In this document: piece by piece, positions 1 to 5,419 of the stretch
Layout: every line of letters begins with the position of its first letter
Position numbering within the stretch: position 1 is the stretch's first letter
From: Flavobacterium psychrophilum
Lineage (GTDB): Bacteria; Bacteroidota; Bacteroidia; Flavobacteriales; Flavobacteriaceae
Reading direction: 5' to 3'
Assembly: GCA_945878515.1 (NCBI GenBank)
Contig: CAMCTL010000201.1
Span: forward strand, 1-5,419
Length of the DNA stretch: 5,419 bases
The notes under the pieces: generated by a model
What the model was told of the DNA's origin: nothing
Database searches by the model: none
Seen by the model: only the letters and a program-made list of their open reading frames with translations
Translations under genes and position numbers: made by a program

Positions 1-680
1 TTGTCCGAAAAAATTGTCGGCATTTTTATTGTTGAAATTATAGTTGTCGACTCTTCGTCAGATAAAACTATAGAGGGTTTATTTGAAGCGCTTTCGCTAG
101 TAGCAAATTTAAGCAAGGCATCGTTTCCGCTTGTGATTTTTATGACGAATGTTGCTTTTTTGCTTTGAGTGGCAAGTACACTCGCTAAACTTGAAGAAAT
201 ATCACATTCTAACCAGTTGTTTGCGTGTTCCGTTTGATTAATTAACAAGGTTGCAATGGCGGTCGTAACAGTAGGACGTGTTGCCCAGGTTAGTCCAGTG
301 GTTTGATATTCGGGCAAACAATAAACAGCCACAGTCAGATCGCCAAATTTGTCGAATGATTGACAAAAAATCTTCATTGTAGCCGATTTGGGAACTATAG
401 AAAGGCTAGAAAAATCGTACGTTAGATAGATTTCACGATTGAAGCCAGTGCCTCTTTTTAGTTCTGCATTGGTCAACGTAGAATTGAAAGTTCCTGATGC
501 TTGGGCAACAAATCCATCGACTTCTGGTGCAATTTCTTGCTCAGTGAATGTAGTGTTTTTTTTGCTTTTCAAACTCGGAGATTCTTTTTTTTGTGCAAGA
601 ATAACTGATGAAAAAGTGAAAATAGATAGGAATAATACCGCTATTAAATTCTTAAAAAATCGGGTTGTAATTTGGTTCAT
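1..680 (-). CDS. Secreted protein with N-terminal DNRLRE/CBM96-like carbohydrate-binding module (3' end beyond window)
   Basis: An open frame of 226 codons runs without a stop from an ATG at 680 to the left edge. An in-frame TAA at 695-693 makes this ATG the first possible start. Residues 1-29 form a signal peptide: basic start, hydrophobic core at about 12-28, likely cut in ILA|QKK. A polar linker (31-50) leads to a module at about 55-208 that follows the DNRLRE/CBM96 pattern: N81-R82-E83 then YLTYDFSSL (85-93), a strand SATMKIF (99-105), the turn TGLTWATRP (128-136), WLECDIS (156-162), and the closing segment FATSES..NKPSIVLS (192-207). In known proteins this fold binds polysaccharide (alginate for the founding CBM96 example) and is attached to lyases, hydrolases or sulfatases. 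Any catalytic domain would lie outside the window. The function of the whole protein is therefore open; secretion and the binding module are the supported parts. It sits 256 bp downstream of the GH5-like gene, with its own regulatory region. Confidence 0.8.
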   Translation of the reverse strand, partial: MNQITTRFFKNLIAVLFLSIFTFSSVILAQKKESPSLKSKKNTTFTEQEIAPEVDGFVAQASGTFNSTLTNAELKRGTGFNREIYLTYDFSSLSIVPKSATMKIFCQSFDKFGDLTVAVYCLPEYQTTGLTWATRPTVTTAIATLLINQTEHANNWLECDISSSLASVLATQSKKATFVIKITSGNDALLKFATSESASNKPSIVLSDEESTTIISTIKMPTIFSD

Positions 681-733
681 TTTTTTAATTAATTACATTT
701 AAATTATAAATTTCATTCGGAGAGATTATATCT

Positions 734-760
734 TGGTATTTAAAACAATGGTATTTAAAA
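734..760. repeat. 12-bp direct repeat, 15-bp period, upstream of the DNRLRE gene
   Basis: TGGTATTTAAAA occurs exactly at 734-745 and again at 749-760, separated by CAA. It ends 54 bp upstream of the ATG at 680. Short direct repeats of this kind near a start codon often bind regulators that recognise tandem sites. No such protein can be named from the window, and the A/T-rich context weakens the case somewhat. Confidence 0.55.
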
Positions 761-774
761 AAAACTACGCTAAA
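746..774 (-). promoter_or_regulatory. Weak candidate Bacteroidota-type promoter for the DNRLRE gene
   Basis: On the minus strand TACCATTG (753-746) matches the Bacteroidota -7 consensus TAnnTTTG except for one base. TTTAG (774-770) lies 16 bp further upstream and resembles the -33 TTTG element with one extra base. Transcription would begin about 60 nt before the ATG at 680. Both matches are imperfect and the region is very A/T-rich, so this is only the best candidate seen. The overlap with the direct repeat would fit regulated initiation. Confidence 0.2.
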
Positions 775-816
775 TATATAACAATTTTTTTATCTATTTT
801 TAAAACCACTAGGAAG

Positions 817-831
817 GGGTTTCGGTAACCC
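817..831 (-). other. Short hairpin in the intergenic region
   Basis: GGGTT and AACCC form a 5-bp stem with a 5-nt loop, 106 bp after the GH5-like stop codon. No T-run follows on the minus strand, so it is a poor match to an intrinsic terminator. It could be a leader structure if transcription starts at the operator, or chance. Confidence 0.2.
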
Positions 832-926
832 TTACGAAAGCTAATTATTTTACGGAAACGTTTTCGTAAATAAGGAAAACGTAAAACATTTTTAATAAAT
901 AGAAACCAACTCAATAGCTTTCGTAA
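832..926. repeat. Exact 12-bp inverted repeat flanking the operator
   Basis: TTACGAAAGCTA at 832-843 is repeated in exact inverse orientation as TAGCTTTCGTAA at 915-926, with 71 bp between. The palindrome at 849-870 lies inside this span. Each arm contains TTACGAAA, which matches the outer part of the palindrome half-site: 831-841 agrees with the half-site TTTACGAAAAC at 9 of 11 bases. A further partial copy, AAGGAAAAC, lies at 872-880. The arms may be auxiliary operator half-sites; a long-stem RNA structure is the alternative reading. Confidence 0.5.
849..870. promoter_or_regulatory. LacI/GalR-type operator palindrome
   Basis: The left half TTTACGGAAAC and the right half GTTTTCGTAAA form a 22-bp dyad around a central CG. 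Ten of the eleven base pairs are symmetric; only 855/864 mismatch. A CG-centred AAACGTTT core within a longer dyad is the classic operator shape of LacI/GalR-family sugar-responsive regulators. It lies 169 bp upstream of the DNRLRE start and 67 bp downstream of the GH5-like stop, so it most likely controls the DNRLRE gene. A terminator is less likely: the symmetry runs through the centre with no natural loop, and no T-run follows on the minus strand. The regulator gene is not in the window. Confidence 0.6.
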
Positions 927-936
927 TTATTCTGAA

Positions 937-2322
937 TTATTCAATTACAATTTTGCTTGTTTTAGCAGTACTACTATTAATTACTTTTACCAAATAAACC
1001 CCAACAATATAATTGCTTACATCAATAATACATTTGCCATCAGCTTCAATTTGCTGTTTATCAATTATTTTTCCATCAGTAGAACAAATAGAAACAAATG
1101 ACCACGGCTCAACATTATCAATTATAATTTGATTAGCTGCAGGATTTGGATATATCTTCAGATTTCCAATTGCTTCAAAATCGTTTGTATTTAAAGGAAT
1201 AATTACGTCCTTAGTCCACGACCATCCTTTTGCTACTGCATCCTTCCACAAAATCGGGAAGTTAGCATTAAATTTTCTCTCTCCATCAATAAACCACATC
1301 GCCCACCCAATTCCTAACTTTTCGCAAGTTTGATTAACATACAAGTCGTTGTCAAAAGATGGTGAACGCCACTGATCGCCATCTGTAATTGTAATGCTTG
1401 CTGGAAAACTATTTTCCGATGGCCATCCAGCGTAACGTTGATGGAGGTTTCTTAAATTCTTGGCTTTTGTGGCAGCACCATAAGCAGCATCGTTGTTATA
1501 AAGATGGTAAGCAACCGCTGTTTTAGACCAATCTACTATAATTCCAGGAAGCTGTGCAAAACTGTCTGCGACGTTACCCATTCCTGTTCCAAAAGCATAA
1601 TCGTTTATACCAGGTGGTGTGAGTATTAATAACATGGTGTTTGGTGCGCCTGCTCGGGCAATATCAAAAGTTCGTTTCAGTGCTTGCAGTCTAGGACTAG
1701 ATGTAGCTTTGCCAGCACCCATATCCATATCGCCATTTCTGCCAATACCGCTCATAGGTTCATTAGCCAATTCATATAAAACATTCGTACGGTTTGCAAA
1801 AAATGGTGCTACATATTTCCAAAGCGCATTAACATAAACTTCATTGTACTTTGGAATATGATTGTGGGAATTAATGATTACATACATACCGTGTTTCGAG
1901 GCATAATTCACAGCTCGTTCCATTCTTGCTAATTGTCGATTGCGATAATTATCATTTTCCCAATCTGTTGGAGTGAATTGCGGTGAGGGTACATAAGTTT
2001 CTACTTCCCAAGTGTCAAACAAAATCATACGAACCGCATTTAATCCTTTCGAACTCATTAAAGCATAATAAGACTCAGGCTCTTCCTGGCTTTGTTTCTC
2101 CCAAATCCAAGCTGCACCAGCACGCAAAGGGGAGTTGGTATCGGTGCGAAGTACTTTAAGCTTTGGTCCTGTAAGGTCGTAATAATCAGGTATCGATTGA
2201 ATTGTAACTCGTGCACGGTCTGTAGGCAAAGGTATCGATTGAGAATACATATAATCCCTACATAGGATTAACATACTTATTATGAGAATCTTATAGAAAT
2301 AAAATTTATTTTTATGAATCAT
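937..2322 (-). CDS. Secreted GH5-like (clan GH-A) glycoside hydrolase with type IX secretion sorting domain
   Basis: This 461-residue protein has a signal peptide (residues 1-27, likely cut in MYS|QSI), a GH5-like (beta/alpha)8 domain at about 50-372, and a type A T9SS sorting domain at about 385-461 (IYPNPA 390-395, GVYLVKV 441-447, terminal KIVIE). Barrel landmarks in order are LNAVRM with R98 (strand 2), INSHNH with H153/H155 (strand 3), YELANEP with general acid/base E188 (strand 4), AYHLY with H273/Y275 (strand 6), and GWAMWFID with W343 (strand 8). Strand 7 should carry the nucleophile glutamate but reads TITDGDQW, with D314 and D316 and no Glu. Activity is therefore uncertain. GH5 enzymes hydrolyse beta-linked glucans, mannans, xylans and related glycans; the subfamily and substrate cannot be read here. 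Export across the outer membrane, then surface attachment or release, follows from the sorting tail. The gene starts 37 bp after the upstream sulfatase and is probably cotranscribed with it. Confidence 0.85.
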   Translation of the reverse strand: MIHKNKFYFYKILIISMLILCRDYMYSQSIPLPTDRARVTIQSIPDYYDLTGPKLKVLRTDTNSPLRAGAAWIWEKQSQEEPESYYALMSSKGLNAVRMILFDTWEVETYVPSPQFTPTDWENDNYRNRQLARMERAVNYASKHGMYVIINSHNHIPKYNEVYVNALWKYVAPFFANRTNVLYELANEPMSGIGRNGDMDMGAGKATSSPRLQALKRTFDIARAGAPNTMLLILTPPGINDYAFGTGMGNVADSFAQLPGIIVDWSKTAVAYHLYNNDAAYGAATKAKNLRNLHQRYAGWPSENSFPASITITDGDQWRSPSFDNDLYVNQTCEKLGIGWAMWFIDGERKFNANFPILWKDAVAKGWSWTKDVIIPLNTNDFEAIGNLKIYPNPAANQIIIDNVEPWSFVSICSTDGKIIDKQQIEADGKCIIDVSNYIVGVYLVKVINSSTAKTSKIVIE

Positions 2323-2359
2323 TTTTCTGAATTTAAATTTCTAAATGATAATAATGAAA

Positions 2360-3916
2360 TTAACTTCTCAACAATTCTAACTGCTTCCATTCAAAATTTA
2401 TAGCATCATTTTCTTGAGGAATTCCTTTTGTACTTCGACCTTCGTCGATATATTTTAGCAGTAAAGATTTTAATTCCATTACTATTTCTGGATTAGTAGC
2501 TTCTAAATTTTTAGTTTCGCTTGGGTCGTCTTTCATATTATACAATTGAAATTTAGGAAGCGTGGAATTAGTTTTTTGATTTTTTTTAGGATATGGGTAG
2601 CTCCAACCACCAGAATCGGGACATAATATTAATTTCCAATCGCCTTTTCTAATTGCGAAACTACCATTAATAGAGTGGTGCACGGTGGCTTCGCGGAAAG
2701 CATCTTTTAATTTTCTATTAGTAAATAATGGTATCATACTGCAACTATCCTCGGCTTCATTTTCTTTTAATTTATAATTTACCATTTCAGCGCAAGTAGC
2801 CATAAAATCTGTGGTACAAATCGTTTCATTAGATACACTTCCTTTTTTGATTACTTTTGGCCATTTTGCAATAAAAGGCACACGGTGACCGCCTTCAAAG
2901 ATATCTGCTTTTGTTCCTCTGTATATACTACTCGGTTTATGTCCTTTTTCTAAAAGTACTTTATAGTTTGCTGATGTGCAGCAGCCGTTGTCACTAGTAA
3001 AAATGACAAGCGTATTTTTTTCAATTCCTGCATCGGCAATTGCTTTTTCGATCTGACCGATTAAATCATCTAACATTAATACATAATCGCCGTAAGGATT
3101 AAGCCCGCTTTTTCCTTGCCAGACTTTGGTTGATAAGAATGGTACATGTGGTGCTGGCAATGGCAAATACAAGAAAAACGGTTTTTTTTCTTTTTGGCTA
3201 TTGCCTATATACTCAATTGCTTTATTCACGAAATTTATGGTAACCCCTTCATGTATAAAATCGCTCGATTTTGGACCTAAATGCCAAGTTGTATATTGAT
3301 CTTTATTTTCAGACACTGCATCTGGTATTTTTAGCACTTTTCCATTCTCAACATAAACATACGGAGCCAAATCCAGTGACGCAGGAATTCCAAACGAATA
3401 GTTAAAACCAATATCGTTTGGACCATTAGTAACAGGTTTTGAAAAATCAATCGTACTAAAATCTTTTCTTTGCAAATTATCGATGTCGGTAGTATCCGCA
3501 AGATTCCAATTCCAGCCTAAATGCCATTTTCCAATAAAGGCAGTTTCGTATCCATTGTTTTTTAATAAAGAGGCAACGGTAGATCTACTTGCTGGAATCA
3601 GTGCTTTTGAAACACCACTCAAAAGGCCTTCTTTTAGTCTTGTTCTCCAATTGTATCTTCCGGTAAGAATTCCGTATCGGCTCGGAGTACAAACTGATGA
3701 TGACGTATGTGCATCCGTAAATTTCATTCCTTCGGCAGCCAATTTATCAATATTTGGAGTGTGTATTTTGCTTTTTTCGTTAAACGAGCTAACGTCACCA
3801 TATCCCAAATCGTCGGTTAATATGTAAATAATATTTGGTTTTGATTGTGCTGTGCCATAAGAAAAACCGCCAAACAACAAACAAATAAGCAATGATTTTA
3901 GAATAGGTTTTGTCAT
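2360..3916 (-). CDS. Periplasmic S1-family (formylglycine-dependent) sulfatase, complete
   Basis: This 518-residue protein has a signal peptide (1-23, hydrophobic core about 8-19, likely cut in GTA|QSK) and a full alkaline-phosphatase-superfamily sulfatase fold. Calcium-site aspartates are D35/D36 (ILTDDLGYGD) and D309/N310 (FTSDNG). The modification motif CTPSR (76-80) followed by YGILTG places the formylglycine at C76. GKWHLG (129-134) supplies K130/H132, APH (255-257) supplies H257, and YRGTK (332-336) supplies K336. It removes sulfate esters from sugars after a maturase (not in the window) oxidises C76. No lipobox or type IX tail is seen, so a soluble periplasmic location is inferred. The length is normal for the family. 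The SulfAtlas subfamily and target hydroxyl cannot be assigned by eye. The gene lies 101 bp after its paralogue and 37 bp before the GH5-like gene. Adjacent cysteines C312/C313 follow the SDNG motif; the paralogue has CS there. Confidence 0.93.
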   Translation of the reverse strand: MTKPILKSLLICLLFGGFSYGTAQSKPNIIYILTDDLGYGDVSSFNEKSKIHTPNIDKLAAEGMKFTDAHTSSSVCTPSRYGILTGRYNWRTRLKEGLLSGVSKALIPASRSTVASLLKNNGYETAFIGKWHLGWNWNLADTTDIDNLQRKDFSTIDFSKPVTNGPNDIGFNYSFGIPASLDLAPYVYVENGKVLKIPDAVSENKDQYTTWHLGPKSSDFIHEGVTINFVNKAIEYIGNSQKEKKPFFLYLPLPAPHVPFLSTKVWQGKSGLNPYGDYVLMLDDLIGQIEKAIADAGIEKNTLVIFTSDNGCCTSANYKVLLEKGHKPSSIYRGTKADIFEGGHRVPFIAKWPKVIKKGSVSNETICTTDFMATCAEMVNYKLKENEAEDSCSMIPLFTNRKLKDAFREATVHHSINGSFAIRKGDWKLILCPDSGGWSYPYPKKNQKTNSTLPKFQLYNMKDDPSETKNLEATNPEIVMELKSLLLKYIDEGRSTKGIPQENDAINFEWKQLELLRS

Positions 3917-5418
3917 AATTTATTTTTTAGTTTTGAAACTAGTAATTTTAGAAAAATTTTCGCTGAGGTCTTTCAGTTTCGCCAAAAGGTTAACTCAATT
4001 GAAGCGTATTATGCTAATCAACTTTTTAAAAATTCTAACTGCTTCCATTCAAAATTTATAGCATCGTTTTCTTGAGGTATTCCTTTTGTGCTGCGTCCTT
4101 CGTCGATATATTTTAGCAGTAAAGATTTTAATTCCGTTACTATTTCAGGATTAATCGCTTCTACATTTTTAGTTTCACTTGGGTCAAGTTTTAAATTATA
4201 TAATTGAACTTTTGGCAGTGTGGCAATAATTTTTTGGTCTTTTTTAGGATTTGGATAACTCCAACCGCCAGAATCGGGACATAATAATAATTTCCAATCA
4301 CCTTTTCTAATCGCAAAACTCCCGTTAATGGAATGATGTACTGTGGCTTCGCGAAACGATTTGTCTAGTTTTTTATTGGTAAACAATGGCATCATACTAA
4401 AACTATCCTCTGCTTCGTTGGGTTTCAATTTGTAATTTACGATTTCGGCGCAGGTTGCCATAAAATCTGTGGTACAAATGGTTTCATTAGAAATACTACC
4501 TTTTTTGATTTTATTAGGCCATTTTGCAATAAAAGGCACTCTGTGTCCGCCTTCAAAAAGATCGGCTTTTGTCCCTCTATAAATACTACTAGGATTATGT
4601 CCTTTTTCTAAGAGCACTTTAAAATTTGCTGTGGTTGAACAACCGTTGTCGCTTGTGAAAATAATTAAAGTGTTCTTTTCAATTCCTGCATCGGTAACAG
4701 CTTTAATAACTTCGCCAACATAAAAATCCAACATCATTACAAAGTCACCGTAGGGATTTAAACCGCTTTTTCCCTTCCATTCACTTGTAGGCAAAATTGG
4801 TGTGTGTGGCGCAGTCAAAGGCAAATAAATAAAAAATGGTTTCTTGTTTTTACTGTTTGTATCGATGAACTGAACGGCTCTTTTTACAAAGTTGGGTAGT
4901 CCTTCTTCGTGGATAAAACCTTTGGAAATGGGTGCTTTTCGCCAATTTGCATATCTATCTTTATTTTGAGAAATGGTATCTGGTGTCGCTAAAGCCTTTC
5001 CGTTTTCTACATAAACATAAGGGCCTAAATCTAAAGATCCCGATAGACCAAAAGCATAATCGAAACCCAAATCGTTAGGATTATTTGTTATTGGTTTTGA
5101 GTAATCAATAGTTCCAAAATCTTGCGTTTCAAGATTATCAATGTCAGCTGAATCGCTAATATTCCAATTCCATCCCAAATGCCATTTGCCAATAAAGGCT
5201 GTTTGATAACCATTATTTTGCAACATTTTGGCAACTGTAGTTCGACTAGTTGGAATTAATGCCTTTGCAATACCGCTTAAAACATATTCTTTAAGTTTAC
5301 TTCGCCAATTGTATCTTCCAGTCAAAATCCCGTAGCGTGTTGGAGAACATACTGATGAAGATGTGTGTGCATCGGTAAATTTCATTCCTTCAGCAGCTAA
5401 TTTATCGATGTTAGGCGT
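2360..5418 (-). repeat. Tandem gene duplication of the two sulfatases
   Basis: Segments 2360-3760 and 4018-5418 encode homologous proteins of exactly equal length (466 residues plus stop). DNA identity is highest at the 3' ends: 35 identical bases at 2373-2407 and 4031-4065, and 39 identical bases at 2439-2477 and 4097-4135. By hand count the last 175 residues differ at 25 positions (about 86% identical), while the segment at residues 201-245 of the complete copy differs at 25 of 45. Confidence 0.9.
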
Positions 5419-5419
5419 T
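4018..5419 (-). CDS. S1-family sulfatase, paralogue of the neighbour (5' end beyond window)
   Basis: The frame is open to the right edge. The first visible residues, TPNIDKLAAEGMKF, align with residues 53-66 of the neighbouring sulfatase, so the ATG at 5385 is internal and about 52 residues, including the signal peptide and first metal-binding aspartates, are missing. The 466 visible residues include CSPTR (formylglycine Cys codon at 5349-5347), GKWHLG, TAPH, FTSDNG and YRGTK, so the visible catalytic set is intact. Visible length matches the homologous part of the neighbour exactly, and they appear to align without gaps. Role: hydrolysis of sugar sulfate esters, probably in the periplasm. 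It differs from the neighbour mostly in the middle of the protein, which suggests a different sulfate position or sugar. It is the first gene of the visible run; the 101-bp gap to the next gene (3917-4017) holds no clear terminator or promoter, so cotranscription is likely. Confidence 0.93.
   Translation of the reverse strand, partial: TPNIDKLAAEGMKFTDAHTSSSVCSPTRYGILTGRYNWRSKLKEYVLSGIAKALIPTSRTTVAKMLQNNGYQTAFIGKWHLGWNWNISDSADIDNLETQDFGTIDYSKPITNNPNDLGFDYAFGLSGSLDLGPYVYVENGKALATPDTISQNKDRYANWRKAPISKGFIHEEGLPNFVKRAVQFIDTNSKNKKPFFIYLPLTAPHTPILPTSEWKGKSGLNPYGDFVMMLDFYVGEVIKAVTDAGIEKNTLIIFTSDNGCSTTANFKVLLEKGHNPSSIYRGTKADLFEGGHRVPFIAKWPNKIKKGSISNETICTTDFMATCAEIVNYKLKPNEAEDSFSMMPLFTNKKLDKSFREATVHHSINGSFAIRKGDWKLLLCPDSGGWSYPNPKKDQKIIATLPKVQLYNLKLDPSETKNVEAINPEIVTELKSLLLKYIDEGRSTKGIPQENDAINFEWKQLEFLKS

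Noticed and set aside
439..702. Open frame of 87 codons on the plus strand
   Set aside because: It lies antisense to the DNRLRE gene, whose minus-strand frame has a signal peptide, a recognisable module and an upstream in-frame stop that fixes its start.
849..870. Palindrome as an intrinsic terminator of the GH5-like gene
   Set aside because: The symmetry has no loop, the stem is interrupted and A/T-rich, and no T-run follows on the minus strand.
1619..1837. Open frame of 72 codons on the plus strand
   Set aside because: It lies wholly antisense inside the GH5-like gene across the conserved NEP region and resembles no known family.
2260..2322. Lipoprotein signal at the start of the GH5-like protein (LILC)
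   Set aside because: The residue before the cysteine is leucine rather than a small residue, and the type IX sorting tail requires an ordinary signal peptide.
3483..3827. Open frame of 114 codons on the plus strand
   Set aside because: It lies antisense to the most conserved part of the sulfatase, including the formylglycine motif; the openness is a by-product of that coding sequence.
3961..3980. Possible hairpin (CTGA/TCAG) between the two sulfatase genes
   Set aside because: The stem is only 4 bp and no T-run follows, so it is not distinguishable from chance.
5383..5385. ATG as the true start of the second sulfatase
   Set aside because: The frame continues upstream to the window edge with residues homologous to the neighbour, and a start here would remove the signal peptide and metal-binding aspartates.

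Overview
The window looks like a piece of a polysaccharide-utilisation region from a Bacteroidota genome, most likely a flavobacterium. The evidence is AT-rich DNA, start codons preceded by A/T-rich sequence without a Shine-Dalgarno motif, a C-terminal type IX secretion (Por) sorting domain on the glycoside hydrolase, and two secreted sulfatases. The enzyme set suggests a sulfated glycan, as in marine or algal habitats. That habitat is inferred; nothing in the window names the substrate.

All four genes lie on the minus strand, so transcription runs from high to low coordinates. First is an S1-type sulfatase whose first ~52 residues lie beyond the right edge (4018-5419). After 101 bp comes a complete paralogous sulfatase (2360-3916). 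After 37 bp comes a complete secreted GH5-like glycoside hydrolase with a type IX sorting tail (937-2322). After a 256-bp non-coding gap comes the start of a secreted protein whose N-terminal module resembles the DNRLRE/CBM96 beta-sandwich family; its 3' part runs off the left edge (1-680).

The first three genes probably form one transcription unit. The 256-bp gap (681-936) is the regulatory part of the window. It holds a 22-bp near-perfect palindrome of LacI/GalR-operator type, partial copies of its half-site on both sides (two of which form an exact 12-bp inverted repeat), and a 12-bp direct repeat with a 15-bp period nearer the start codon. The last gene is therefore likely to have its own sugar-responsive promoter.

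A plausible division of labour is as follows. The GH5-like protein is exported through the outer membrane and acts at or outside the cell surface. The DNRLRE protein binds, and perhaps cuts, the polysaccharide. The two sulfatases desulfate oligosaccharides, probably in the periplasm. No SusC/SusD pair, transporter or regulator gene lies in the window. The most notable points are the lack of the expected nucleophile glutamate in the GH5-like protein, the uneven divergence of the two sulfatases, and the operator cluster.
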